Source of the DNA: Corynebacterium aquatimens | GTDB taxonomy: Bacteria > Actinomycetota > Actinomycetes > Mycobacteriales > Mycobacteriaceae | Length of the DNA stretch: 64,000 bases | Reading direction: 5' to 3' | NCBI RefSeq assembly: GCF_030408395.1 | Contig: NZ_CP046980.1 | Location: forward strand, 248,001-312,000 | Shown: positions 1 through 9,794 of the stretch, piece by piece | How positions within the stretch are numbered: position 1 is the stretch's first letter | Layout: each line of letters begins with the position of its first letter | Position numbers and translations under genes: made by a program | The notes under the pieces: model-generated | Told to the model about the DNA's origin: nothing | Seen by the model: the letters and a program-made list of their open reading frames with translations, nothing else | The model's database searches: none

Positions 1-291
1 AATAAAGTCTTCGCCGATGATGAAGGCCTGCGCCAAACCGTCGGGGGAGGGCTGCACCGCGTAATCGATCATGAGGCCGAGCGCCGAGCCGTCTCCAAGC
101 AGGCGCTCGAACGCTTCGCGGTCCTCAGGCGTCGTGATGATGAGGATCTCCCGAATACCCGCGTTAATCAGGGTGGTCAGGGGGTAGTAAATCATGGGCT
201 TGTCGTAGATCGGCATCAGTTGCTTTGAGATGCCCTTCGTGATCGGGTACAGGCGCGTGCCGGAGCCGCCCGCGAGAATGATGCCCTTCAT
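1..291 (-). CDS. rmlA: Glucose-1-phosphate thymidylyltransferase (partial, C-terminus outside window)
   Basis: N-terminal 97 codons of RmlA, which joins dTTP and glucose-1-phosphate to give dTDP-glucose, the first step of dTDP-rhamnose synthesis for the arabinogalactan linker. The start ATG at 291 opens with the nucleotidyltransferase signature GGSGTRL (residues 8-14), followed by the family-typical segments [17 protein letters not shown] and [10 protein letters not shown]. The reading frame is open to base 1, so the gene continues outside the window. It lies on the same strand as rmlCD and rmlB but is separated from rmlCD by a DUF222-HNH gene. Identification is by direct reading of the motif-rich N-terminus and is close to certain. 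Confidence 0.95.
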   Translation of the reverse strand, partial: MKGIILAGGSGTRLYPITKGISKQLMPIYDKPMIYYPLTTLINAGIREILIITTPEDREAFERLLGDGSALGLMIDYAVQPSPDGLAQAFIIGEDFI

Positions 292-310
292 GGGGACAAA
301 GTGTAGCCGG

Positions 311-353
311 GCGGACCCAGGCAGACCCAGGCAGACCCAGGCAGACCCAGGCA
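311..353. repeat. Decamer tandem repeat between rmlA and the HNH gene
   Basis: About four consecutive copies of the 10-bp unit GCAGACCCAG (the first copy reads GCGGACCCAG) lie in the 87-bp gap upstream of the rmlA start and downstream of the HNH gene. No ORF or hairpin explains it. It looks like a short slippage-prone array. Confidence 0.8.
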
Positions 354-378
354 CGCCAGACCATGGGCACGGGTCTAC

Positions 379-2010
379 TTAGGCAGTGCGAGCCTGGGTA
401 TCCGGCACGGGGAACAACACTGGGTCCGGGCACGAGGGGGTTGAGGTTGAAGGTTCCTGGCGCGGCACATCGCGGTGTTCCGAATCCGGCGGCGATTCGG
501 TATCTGGTGGCGGGTTGGAATTCCCACCTGATTGGTCGCGACGTTTTCGCAGCTTATGTCCGCAACTATCGTGATAACCCACGGTGTCGTTGAATCTCAT
601 GGGGCCGCCATCGGCGGGAACAACGCCGACCCGTCCGGTTTCGGGATCTCTGTCAACGTATCCCTTGTTCCCGGTGCCATCTCTTCGGTCGTTGTTACAT
701 CTGTGATGGGCGCGACATAATCCGACCAGATTGTCGATGTCTGTCGGGCCTCCGTCGAGGTAGGGCAGTATGTGGTGGATGTCTAACTCGCTAAACGGCT
801 TGTCGCACCCATGCCAGGCGCATACTCCCTGCATGGCCAGCAGTGCAATGCGCTGGTACACCGAGGCAAGACGCGTCCGGCCCAGCGAAAGTGGCACGCC
901 GGTCACCGTGTCCAGCTGTGCCACAAAGTCATTGCCAACAAACCCCAGCCGCAGGAGGTCGTACACAGAGACCTCAATGCCAGTGTTGGTTGCAAACCGG
1001 GAGGTGTGGTCCGCCCCGGCCAAATCATCAAGCGTAATTCCCAAAACAACCGTTCCCACACCGTTTTGGGAAGTCGACTTCGAGTTCGACCACGTCCGCA
1101 CGATCCCCATCAGCTGGTCGAAGTGGCGTTGGCCCATGGTGCGGGTGTCCTTCGCGTGGGGATCACCGGGCTTCTGCCCGCCACCCCGACCGTAATCGAG
1201 GGCCGCCTTCAACATGGCAGCCTCCCCAGCCGGTGCCTTGATGGTGATCGAGCACATTCCGTCCGCGTCCTGCTGCCCGAAGTGAAGGTTGCGAGCGTGG
1301 AAATCAGACTGTGGCTTGTTCGCGGCCTTCCTCCGGCCGCGCTTATTAGCATCGCGAACGAGCCGCCGAACGAACTTCCGCAGATCTTCTGGGGAACGCT
1401 TCTCGGCCTCGGCGAGCGCTTCAGCCAGGATCGTTGCACGCCCAGGATCTGCGCCATCGCGCAGCTTCATCAGCTCGAGGTTGATGATCTTCTGTTTCTC
1501 CTCAGCGACCTTCTTCGCGCGCTCTTTGGCCTTCTTTTTCGCGGCGCGCTCCTCCTCAGCCCTACGGCGTGCTTCTTCCGCTGCCGCCGCAGCGGCTGCC
1601 GCTTCCTCGGCGGCGTTTGGTGTGTCCGGATCCACATCGTCAAAAAGCGAATCCTCCTCCACATCAAACTCAGGCACTTCCTCAAAAAGATCGGCCCCGC
1701 GTCGTAACCGACCCATGGCCTCCGCATGGGACAGCCCCAAAACGTCCCGCAGATACGCCACCGCGTGATTCGCGCCGACGACCTTGCCCGCTCCGTCACG
1801 TTCGCACAAATACGCAAACGCCGCATCCACATACGCCTTCTGCCCCGACACCGCGGCCTCCAACCGCTCCATGTCGTTGCGCACATCAGTAAATCGCAGG
1901 GGAGAGGGGTCGGCGAACACGCGCGAAATCTCCGCTATCGCATCACACAGCTTATCGACGGCCCCAGTCAGCGCACCGCCCGCCTTTGCACTATCGGTCT
2001 GTGTTCGCAT
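379..2010 (-). CDS. DUF222 / HNH endonuclease domain protein (13E12-like family)
   Basis: A 543-residue protein with a DUF222-type N-terminal region, a long Ala/Glu/Lys-rich probable coiled coil (about residues 133-175) and a C-terminal HNH nuclease domain (about 397-437). The HNH domain shows two Cys near CAWHGC, then IHHILPYLDGG, DNLVGLC and AHHR, which carry the expected His/Asn/His residues. The C-terminal tail after about residue 490 is Pro/Ser-rich and low complexity. This family (13E12 repeat proteins) is scattered in several copies in actinobacterial genomes. Its biological role is not established, and nuclease activity here is inferred only from the motif. It sits inside what would otherwise be an rmlB-rmlCD-rmlA run on one strand, consistent with an insertion. 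Confidence 0.85.
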   Translation of the reverse strand: MRTQTDSAKAGGALTGAVDKLCDAIAEISRVFADPSPLRFTDVRNDMERLEAAVSGQKAYVDAAFAYLCERDGAGKVVGANHAVAYLRDVLGLSHAEAMGRLRRGADLFEEVPEFDVEEDSLFDDVDPDTPNAAEEAAAAAAAAEEARRRAEEERAAKKKAKERAKKVAEEKQKIINLELMKLRDGADPGRATILAEALAEAEKRSPEDLRKFVRRLVRDANKRGRRKAANKPQSDFHARNLHFGQQDADGMCSITIKAPAGEAAMLKAALDYGRGGGQKPGDPHAKDTRTMGQRHFDQLMGIVRTWSNSKSTSQNGVGTVVLGITLDDLAGADHTSRFATNTGIEVSVYDLLRLGFVGNDFVAQLDTVTGVPLSLGRTRLASVYQRIALLAMQGVCAWHGCDKPFSELDIHHILPYLDGGPTDIDNLVGLCRAHHRCNNDRRDGTGNKGYVDRDPETGRVGVVPADGGPMRFNDTVGYHDSCGHKLRKRRDQSGGNSNPPPDTESPPDSEHRDVPRQEPSTSTPSCPDPVLFPVPDTQARTA

Positions 2011-2145
2011 GATCTCCCTCCCTTCGATTCCGATCTGCGAGACGTATTCCGTTCTTTTCGGCGCCCTTTATTTAGACGTTGACATCACGATACAAACCGC
2101 CCCCGACACCAAAGCCTAAAAAAATCAAAATTTCGAACATATATG

Positions 2146-2159
2146 CGAAAACGCTTTCG
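2146..2159. promoter_or_regulatory. Imperfect LacI-like palindrome upstream of the HNH gene
   Basis: CGAAAACGCTTTCG is a palindrome (CGAAA-ACGC-TTTCG) about 135 bp upstream of the HNH gene start, preceded by a further TTTCG half-site at about 2131. It resembles, but does not match, the GTGAAAACGTTTG operators near rmlB and mshA. Low confidence as a functional site. Confidence 0.25.
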
Positions 2160-2211
2160 AATCTCGACCAAAACACATGATCCGACCTAGGCGCGGCCGC
2201 GAGGAAAAGCG

Positions 2212-3570
2212 CTATAAATCGGCCAAATACAACGCCAGCGCAACGCGCCAATTCGTGGGCGTGAACCCAGTTGCCTCGATTTTGTCCAGCGCTAACGTTG
2301 ATTCCTTCGGACGGTCGGCCTCATGCGTGCCGTTAGCGGCACTAATCCGCGCCCACTCTTCCGTGGTCACTGGCTGCACGCGGGCAGGATCCTCGCCAAC
2401 GCCTGCGAACACGGCCATCGTGAGCTCATCGCGCCCGACAACATCGCCGCCAGACGACAGGTTGTAGATCCCGTATGCCGCGCCCGTGTCCATGAGGTGA
2501 ACGATGCCTTTCGCCAGGTCATCGGCCCAGGTTGGCCGCCCTCGCTGGTCCCTCACCACGGCCGGATCGACGCCACCACGCGCGAGCCGCGCCATCGTCG
2601 CAACGAAGTTCGCGCCGTCCCCAAACACCCACGAGGTCCGCACGATGAAGTGCTGTGCGGCGACCATCGCGGCCGCTTCGCCGGCGCTTTTCGACGCCCC
2701 ATACACCGACAACGGCGAAGGAACCTCTGATTCCGGGTGAACCTCTACCGATCCGTCGAATACGAAATCGGTGCTCACGTGCACCAAAGTGAGCCCGAAC
2801 TCATTCGCAATCGCGGCCAATTTCCCCGGCGCCACGGCGTTGACCGCCCACGCCCCCGCGCGCCCCTCCCCAGTCTCCGCTCCATTCACGTCGTTGTACG
2901 CCGCCGCATTAATGATCGCGCTGTACTGTCCCCAATCACGCGAAGCGCGCAGCTTATCGACGGACCCCGTTACATCTAATTCCTCCCTCCCCGCAAAATC
3001 CCAGTGTTCGGTCCCCGGGAGGGACTGAAGTGCCCTTCCAAGCTGGCCGTTAGCCCCGGTCACGAGGACTTTTCTGGGCGGTACGGGGGTAGCGTCGATA
3101 AGCAAGGGGTGCCCTTTGTCTTTGTCTGATACCTCCGTGGGCTCGAGCGGCCAGTCGATCTCCGTGTAGGAACTGAATGAGTACTGTGCATCCGGCGACC
3201 ACCGTGAACTGCACAGATAGATATAGGTCGTGTTGTCCTCGAGGGCCTGGAACCCGTTGGCTACCCCGCGGGGAACGAATACGGCAGTGTCGGGACCGAT
3301 CTCACAGCCGAACGTCGCGCCGAAGGTGGGGGAGCCTTCGCGCAGGTCAACCCACGCGCCCCACACGCGTCCGGTGGCCACAGAGACGTATTTATCCCAC
3401 GGCTCCGCGTGCATGCCTCGCGTCGCCCCGCGGCTGGCATTGAAACTGACGTTGTTCTGCGCGACCCGCATCGGCGGCTCGCCCGCCCAGTTCTCCTTGA
3501 ACCACCCGCGGTTGTCCCCGTGAACGTTCAGCGGCCGAACAATCAGCCCCGAGATGCCAGAATCAGTCAT
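2212..3570 (-). CDS. rmlCD: Fused dTDP-4-dehydrorhamnose 3,5-epimerase / reductase
   Basis: A 452-residue fusion. Residues 1 to about 160 form an RmlC-like cupin and residues about 167-452 form an RmlD short-chain dehydrogenase. RmlD motifs are clear: GANGQLG (172-178, NAD(P)H binding), STDFVFDG (266-273) and YGASK (290-294). The RmlC half keeps the epimerase His (RGMH, H54) but reads GVANGF where homologues have GxAHGF, and SSRWSP where homologues have a Tyr before the Pro. It is also about 40 residues shorter than stand-alone RmlC such as the M. tuberculosis protein. Fused RmlCD is usual in corynebacteria. The start ATG at 3570 overlaps the stop of the upstream secreted-protein gene (ATGA), implying translational coupling. 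The RmlD assignment is firm; RmlC activity is inferred. Confidence 0.9.
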   Translation of the reverse strand: MTDSGISGLIVRPLNVHGDNRGWFKENWAGEPPMRVAQNNVSFNASRGATRGMHAEPWDKYVSVATGRVWGAWVDLREGSPTFGATFGCEIGPDTAVFVPRGVANGFQALEDNTTYIYLCSSRWSPDAQYSFSSYTEIDWPLEPTEVSDKDKGHPLLIDATPVPPRKVLVTGANGQLGRALQSLPGTEHWDFAGREELDVTGSVDKLRASRDWGQYSAIINAAAYNDVNGAETGEGRAGAWAVNAVAPGKLAAIANEFGLTLVHVSTDFVFDGSVEVHPESEVPSPLSVYGASKSAGEAAAMVAAQHFIVRTSWVFGDGANFVATMARLARGGVDPAVVRDQRGRPTWADDLAKGIVHLMDTGAAYGIYNLSSGGDVVGRDELTMAVFAGVGEDPARVQPVTTEEWARISAANGTHEADRPKESTLALDKIEATGFTPTNWRVALALYLADL

Positions 3571-4511
3571 GCTCTTAAGCGTACTGACTGGATCAACGGC
3601 GATAGCCCAGGAATCGCAACGGCCACAGCTGCGATGACCGCAACCAGTACCGCAATCACGATCCCCGCGATCGCTCCCGGGGACAGTTCAGCGGAGGATT
3701 CCCCAGGTGGGTCCGTGGGGAGCTCCCCGGCTTTCGTCGTCAAGCGAATGCTCTTAGATCCACCGTCCTTGCAGGCCAGCTGAGCTTTCGCGAGCCCCGT
3801 GACGAAGGGGTAGCGGTTGGCTTCATAGACCTCTTTGGCAAAGTCCGTGTTTTTGAAAGCTGCGGCGAACTGCGCCTCGCGGCCAGGCGCCTGCGTGCCG
3901 ATCGTCGCGGCCAGGTAGTCGTCATAGCTCAACGTCGCTTGGGTGCGGGCGTCCTTCAGCGATCCCGCGTCCACGCGGAGCTGATCGACGATTTTCCCCT
4001 CCGCGTTCCGGTCAGCCTCGACCATTTCTGCCAGCTCATCGTGTGAAACTGGCGGGTAGTAGTTCGTATACAGATTCGGGTGGGCCTCCCACAGGCGTAA
4101 CGAAAGGTAGTAGCCTGCTTGACCATCGAGGTCGAGCCCGAGCTCCTCCGCACGGTCGGTGAACGGGTAGTAATGCTCGTCTAGGTATCTCTGCCGGTCC
4201 GCCCCGGAAGTGCGCCCGATCTGACGGATGATTTCGCGCACATTTGGCTTAGCGACGAGCTCATCGCCCACCGCCTTCAGCCCTGGGAATGCACCCTCGT
4301 AGCCTCGCGCGAGTGCGGAATGACCGCTATCCAGCAGTCGTTCTTCCTGCAGAATGCCCCACAAGTACGCAGTCCGCTCCTCAGTGGAGAATTCAATTAC
4401 GCAGTGATCGCCCTCGCGCGGACCGACCTGTGCTGCGTAGGCAACGTTAGCTCCTGTAACGGACGTGGCCAGCGCCGTTGCCAAGGCCGCAATTCTCGGT
4501 GTTCGTTTCAT
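3567..4511 (-). CDS. Secreted, C-terminally anchored protein of unknown function
   Basis: A 314-residue protein with a Sec signal peptide (basic MKRTPR, hydrophobic stretch, cleavage after AYA at about residue 26), an all-soluble middle rich in charged and Tyr residues, then a Pro/Ser-rich linker and a single hydrophobic anchor (about 281-303) close to the C-terminus. No catalytic motif or lipobox was recognised. The gene lies 76 bp after rmlB and its TGA overlaps the rmlCD ATG, so it is in the rml transcription unit. That context suggests a cell-envelope role, but no function can be assigned from sequence alone. Confidence 0.8.
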   Translation of the reverse strand: MKRTPRIAALATALATSVTGANVAYAAQVGPREGDHCVIEFSTEERTAYLWGILQEERLLDSGHSALARGYEGAFPGLKAVGDELVAKPNVREIIRQIGRTSGADRQRYLDEHYYPFTDRAEELGLDLDGQAGYYLSLRLWEAHPNLYTNYYPPVSHDELAEMVEADRNAEGKIVDQLRVDAGSLKDARTQATLSYDDYLAATIGTQAPGREAQFAAAFKNTDFAKEVYEANRYPFVTGLAKAQLACKDGGSKSIRLTTKAGELPTDPPGESSAELSPGAIAGIVIAVLVAVIAAVAVAIPGLSPLIQSVRLRA

Positions 4512-4587
4512 TGCAGATACCTTCCCCTCTAGCTGGTGTTAAACGAGTCTAACCGTAAAAGCTGTAAGCCGGGCGCATGCAGGGAAG

Positions 4588-5672
<1,085 letters not shown>

Positions 5673-5675
5673 AAG

Positions 5676-6962
5676 CTATCGCCGCGCAAGACCCCCAATG
5701 TGAACGAGCGCGCCGGTCAGCGGTCCCACCATCAGTGCAAGAATCACCGCTTCCGCCACCCCAAAGCCAGCGCGCGCGAGGATAAAAAGCAGAGCAAAGG
5801 CGCTTATCGACGCCACAACCCAGCCGGCCACGTACCACCCGTGTCGCTCGGAAGCGAGAACGGCAGTACCAGTGATGATCAGCGCGCCCATCACGGCCGA
5901 GGCGAAGGTGAGAAGGCCAAGAGTAAGGCCGTCCACAAACAACTCCGGCGGGAAGAGCGCGCGCAGGATCCATGGCCCGACCAGCCATGCCGCGACAAAG
6001 CCAACGGCACCGAGGGAAAGCACCGCCCCGATGGGGGCAATCAATGAAGAATAGATGCGGTGGCGATTGTCCACGAAGCGCACGACAAGAGCGGATTGGA
6101 ATCGCTGTAGCGGAACCAATACCGGCGCCCGCGTGAGCAATACCGCCTGGTTGATTGCCGCCACCAGGCTCGCCGCGGCAATTGGTGGTGCGGACGACAT
6201 CTCTGTTGCCGGAGCGTCCGCAGGAAAAGCAGCATTAAGGACGAACGGGAATCCCGTGATCAAGGCCGCCGATGCGCCGGATGCGACGATCGCGGACAGG
6301 ACGCGGCGGGTGAATTCGGTGCGTCCAACATCTACGGCCGCGCGGATCCGGCTACGCGCGTGAGTAGATAGACCAAGAATGACAACCCAGCTGAGCGCCC
6401 CGATCACCGTGATGAGTAGAAAGGCCGGCAAGCCCCAGCCGAGCCACCACGCCAAGGCAGCTAGTACCAATCGGATACCGGAGTCCAATGCCACTAACCC
6501 GGCGTACTGGTCCCATAATCGAGTCCCGCTCAATATCCCGGACAGAACCGCCTGGAACACGTAGCTGACCAGACCGAACACGAATAATCCCGTGGCCAGC
6601 TCAGGCGAGGGCGGGACCGTACCCGGCATCCAGAACATTGACGCAACTAGCGCCACCACGGCGACGACCAGGGCTAGAGCGGCACCGACTTGCCACGCGT
6701 CCGCGCGTTTTAACCCCAAACGATGGGGCGGCGTTGCGCCGTTGCCGGAAGAACCGGCAGCGTCAGGACCGGCCGCGGCCGCGACAGCACGCGTTGTTTC
6801 CTGCGTGATGCCATCGATGAACCCTGCGGATGCGAAGAACAGCGCCCAGTAGGCCTGGAAGAAACGCAACTGTGTGTCCGGGTCGAGGGACCATGAGGCC
6901 ACCCACAGCACGATGAAGCCGGAGGCCGCCGCGAAGAGGGTGGCTATGGACAGAGCGCGCAT
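5676..6962 (-). CDS. Multi-span membrane protein, polysaccharide-flippase-like
   Basis: A 428-residue, strongly hydrophobic protein with about 12 predicted membrane segments and short polar loops, and a Gly/Ala-rich polar loop near residues 60-80. Overall shape and length fit the MOP (Wzx-type) polysaccharide exporter superfamily, but no decisive motif was seen. It begins only 5 bp after the stop of the upstream M1 peptidase gene and ends about 110 bp before the rmlB start, so it is expressed in an envelope-biosynthesis context. An export role for a rhamnose-containing glycan is inference from neighbours. Confidence 0.65.
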   Translation of the reverse strand: MRALSIATLFAAASGFIVLWVASWSLDPDTQLRFFQAYWALFFASAGFIDGITQETTRAVAAAAGPDAAGSSGNGATPPHRLGLKRADAWQVGAALALVVAVVALVASMFWMPGTVPPSPELATGLFVFGLVSYVFQAVLSGILSGTRLWDQYAGLVALDSGIRLVLAALAWWLGWGLPAFLLITVIGALSWVVILGLSTHARSRIRAAVDVGRTEFTRRVLSAIVASGASAALITGFPFVLNAAFPADAPATEMSSAPPIAAASLVAAINQAVLLTRAPVLVPLQRFQSALVVRFVDNRHRIYSSLIAPIGAVLSLGAVGFVAAWLVGPWILRALFPPELFVDGLTLGLLTFASAVMGALIITGTAVLASERHGWYVAGWVVASISAFALLFILARAGFGVAEAVILALMVGPLTGALVHIGGLARR

Positions 6963-6967
6963 CGGAT

Positions 6968-8305
6968 TTAGCGGCCCCGAACCGGGTGCAGGGGCGGCAA
7001 TTCAGGTCGGTGGAGCCAGGCCTCTAGCGTCGCGTCGATATCCGCGGCGCGGTCAGGGGCGAAGGACTTCAATGCGTTGCGCAGGTCGATCGGCTCAACC
7101 ACGCTGTGTGCACCGCGCGTAACGTAGTCTCGCACGGCGGTGAAGAACGCTTCGTCGCCGATCAGAGTGCGCAGGGCATGCAGTGTCAGTGCTCCGCGCT
7201 TATACACCCGGTCATCAAACATGAGCCGCGGCCCAGGGTTGCCCACGATGATGTCCTGCGGTTTGAGAGCCAACGCGTTGTAGTGCAGGCGGATGCTTTC
7301 CTCGATAGGTACGCCCGCGCCCGTCGTGGCGTTGCGGTGTGCCGCCCAGAGCCATTCGGAGTAGCAGGCAAATCCCTCGTTCAACCAGATATCGTCCCAC
7401 TGCGCCACGCCCAACGAGTTACCAAACCACTGGTGGGCGAGCTCGTGGGCAATCAGTCTCTCGTTGCGCCGCACATGGTTGCGGCCGAAGATCGACAGGC
7501 CTTGAGCTTCAAGCGGAATTTCCAAAGGATCTTCGGTGACCACCGCTTGGTAGTCAGGGAACGGGTACGGGCCAAACGTCTCTTCAAAAAAGTCCAGCAT
7601 CTCCTGCTGGAGAACAAAATCCCCGACCTCAACCCCCGCGGGAAGCCACACGGATGTATTGCGTCCAAGCTCGCGGCGGGTGTATTCGCCGATCTGTACC
7701 GTAGCGAGGTACGTCGCCATCGGGCCCGCGGTGAAAGTCCAGCGGTTGCCCACATGCTCGGTGAGCGCCCCGTTGGCGATCACCGTGTAGGGCTGATCGG
7801 TCTCGATCGTGATTTCATACCGCGCTTTTTCATCCGGCGTGTCATCGCAGGGGAACCACGTGGGCGCACCATTCGGTTGGCTGGCCACCAGCGACCCGTT
7901 GGTCAGTTCCTCCCACCCAATCGTCCCCCATCGGGTACGCCTCGGGCGCGGATTACCGGCATAAACGATGGTCAGCTCAAACTCTTCGTCGACAAGCACG
8001 GGCTCCGAAAAAGTGATGCGGAGCTTGCCGCCCGACTGCTTGAAGCGTTTCACGGTGATGTCCCCGCGGCCGCTCGCGGTCACGCGGCGCGCCACCATGT
8101 TCGGCTCAAGGTCCAGCGTCATGTGCGGGAGATCGCGCCACGCAGAGCATTCAAGCTTAGCGACGCCCTCCAGCCGATTCGGCGCCACCTTATACCGCAG
8201 GTCCAGGCGGTAGCGTGCTACGTGGAACCCTAAATTGAAATCCACCCCCGTGTACCCGTCGCGCGTACCGGGGATGGGGGTGGAGCGTAGTCGGAGATTG
8301 CTCAC
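6968..8305 (-). CDS. M1-family zinc metallopeptidase
   Basis: A 445-residue metallopeptidase of the gluzincin M1 family. The zinc site is HELAH (287-291) with the third ligand Glu at 310 in WLNEGF, exactly the M1 spacing. The usual GAMEN exopeptidase loop is replaced by a sequence around EAQGLS (266-271). It is about half the length of PepN, matching the short actinobacterial M1 form, which lacks the long C-terminal helical domain. No signal peptide was recognised, so it is probably cytoplasmic. It starts 22 bp after the mycolyltransferase stop and is followed after 5 bp by the flippase-like gene. Substrate unknown. Confidence 0.9.
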   Translation of the reverse strand: MSNLRLRSTPIPGTRDGYTGVDFNLGFHVARYRLDLRYKVAPNRLEGVAKLECSAWRDLPHMTLDLEPNMVARRVTASGRGDITVKRFKQSGGKLRITFSEPVLVDEEFELTIVYAGNPRPRRTRWGTIGWEELTNGSLVASQPNGAPTWFPCDDTPDEKARYEITIETDQPYTVIANGALTEHVGNRWTFTAGPMATYLATVQIGEYTRRELGRNTSVWLPAGVEVGDFVLQQEMLDFFEETFGPYPFPDYQAVVTEDPLEIPLEAQGLSIFGRNHVRRNERLIAHELAHQWFGNSLGVAQWDDIWLNEGFACYSEWLWAAHRNATTGAGVPIEESIRLHYNALALKPQDIIVGNPGPRLMFDDRVYKRGALTLHALRTLIGDEAFFTAVRDYVTRGAHSVVEPIDLRNALKSFAPDRAADIDATLEAWLHRPELPPLHPVRGR

Positions 8306-8327
8306 TGGTGAAGTTAAGCCCTTGTGG

Positions 8328-9533
8328 TTAGGCTCCGCGGTCCACGTGGACCGACGGGTTAGCTTTCATACCGAAAGCTGGAGCGATGGTTTCTTCCCAG
8401 GACAACTTGTAGTCCTCGCGCCACTGCGGCCACGAGTGCGTACCCGCGTTGCGCAGCTTGTAATTGACGTTCTGGCTGCCGTTGATGCGGTCCATCTTGG
8501 CCTTGAAGTCATGGTTGCAGGAGTTGATCGCGGCCTCAATCACGCCACCTTCGACGATGAGGGTAGCTGCACCGGCGGAAGCCGCCAGTTCCTTCGTAGC
8601 CCTGTTCTGGTCGTTTTTGTCGATCTTAGACTTCAAGTAACCGGGCATATCGGTCTCTGCAGCAAGACCAGATGCACCAGAGATGTACAGCTTGGTGTCC
8701 CTGAGCTTCTCGGCGTTCACCAGAGCATCGTTGTAGCGGTTGTACTCCCCGCCGGCAGGGCCCCACATTTCCTCTGGGGTGCCGCTGCCGCGGTTCACCG
8801 TGAGTCGGGCAAAGAAGTTCGCAGCAGGGGAGGACGTAGCAGCGCAGCCGGAGAAGGACGCAGCTGCCGTGTAGAAACCGGGGTAGTGCGAAGGAATGAC
8901 CAGCGCCGGGGTGCCGGACATGGAGAAGCCCACGATTGCGCGACGGGAATCTGCACCCAGTTCTCGCTCGATCGGGCCCGGAAGTTCCTTGGCTAGGAAC
9001 GTCTCCCACTTCTGTGGGCCGCGGTAGTACTGGTCAGGTCCATTCACCTTCGGCGTTGTTGCCCAGTCCGCGTAGTAGGAGAACGCACCTTCCATCGGGA
9101 TAACTACATTTACTCCCTGCTTTTCAAAGTATTGCTGGGTTTTCGCGTAGGTCAGCCAGTCATTGCCTTGCTCAGCGCCCCCAGCGCCGTTGAGAAGGTA
9201 AATGATCGGCGCGCCCTGTACGGGTTTACCGTTGGCATCCTTCGCCGGGATCACTGCAACGGGAATTTCGCGGCCCATGGATGGGGAGAAGACGTTGAAA
9301 GCCTTCACTTTATTACCGTCGATTAAGGAGTACCACGCTTCGGGTTCCGTCTTTCTTACCACGTTTCGCGCATCATCTTTAGTGATGGGCCGGAGCTTGC
9401 CCCAGAGGTTTTCGTCTGGCGAAATAGTCTTTGCGGTCTGTGTGTCCACAGCTTCAGCCTGCGTTGCAGTGGCAACGCCCAATGTCAGCGCTAGCGCTGA
9501 GACGGTGGCGACGACCTTCCGGGAGAGCTTCAT
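8328..9533 (-). CDS. Secreted mycolyltransferase (antigen 85 type), possibly MytC/Cmt1
   Basis: A 401-residue exported alpha/beta hydrolase. A signal peptide ends near ATAxAxA (about residue 24-28). The nucleophile elbow GFSMSG (202-207) places the catalytic Ser at 204, as in corynebacterial mycolyltransferases, and GTHSWPQW near the C-terminus supplies the expected His. Members transfer mycoloyl groups from trehalose monomycolate to arabinogalactan, trehalose or, for MytC, to Ser residues of outer-membrane peptides. From memory, the C. glutamicum cmt1/mytC gene also lies near rml genes, so synteny suggests MytC, but the sequence alone does not separate the paralogues. Its promoter region carries a perfect inverted repeat (9598-9617), and a 36-residue peptide gene is divergent from it. 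Confidence 0.9.
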   Translation of the reverse strand: MKLSRKVVATVSALALTLGVATATQAEAVDTQTAKTISPDENLWGKLRPITKDDARNVVRKTEPEAWYSLIDGNKVKAFNVFSPSMGREIPVAVIPAKDANGKPVQGAPIIYLLNGAGGAEQGNDWLTYAKTQQYFEKQGVNVVIPMEGAFSYYADWATTPKVNGPDQYYRGPQKWETFLAKELPGPIERELGADSRRAIVGFSMSGTPALVIPSHYPGFYTAAASFSGCAATSSPAANFFARLTVNRGSGTPEEMWGPAGGEYNRYNDALVNAEKLRDTKLYISGASGLAAETDMPGYLKSKIDKNDQNRATKELAASAGAATLIVEGGVIEAAINSCNHDFKAKMDRINGSQNVNYKLRNAGTHSWPQWREDYKLSWEETIAPAFGMKANPSVHVDRGA

Positions 9534-9597
9534 GGATCCGTCCTTATGCTTCTGTGCTTCGGGGTATCAGTTTGATGGACCACAACATAATTCGCTT

Positions 9598-9617
9598 GGT
9601 AACGGTTAAACGTTACC
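9598..9617 (-). promoter_or_regulatory. Perfect inverted repeat upstream of the mycolyltransferase
   Basis: GGTAACG-GTTAAA-CGTTACC has 7-bp perfect arms 65-84 bp upstream of the mycolyltransferase start. An AT-rich TATATA sequence on the minus strand lies just beyond it (about 9629-9634), so the palindrome would sit at or just after the transcription start, a typical repressor position. The cognate regulator is unknown. Confidence 0.45.
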
Positions 9618-9684
9618 TGGCGATACCTATATAAAGCTACCCGCTGGGGAGCAGTTCCCCAACGTAAGCTTCCTGTTGCGCAAG

Positions 9685-9690
9685 TATACT
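9685..9690 (+). promoter_or_regulatory. Probable -10 element for the 36-residue peptide gene
   Basis: TATACT is a near-consensus -10 hexamer for actinobacterial SigA, about 104 bp upstream of the small ORF. No convincing -35 was seen. It implies an untranslated leader of about 95-100 nt. Confidence 0.4.
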
Positions 9691-9794
9691 GGTGTTACTA
9701 GTGTGGCGTTGGTTAGTGACACGAGGCGCTATCTGAAAACTAATCGCTATACACCCCTACAAAACACCCCTACAAACCCGAGTAAAGGATTCTC

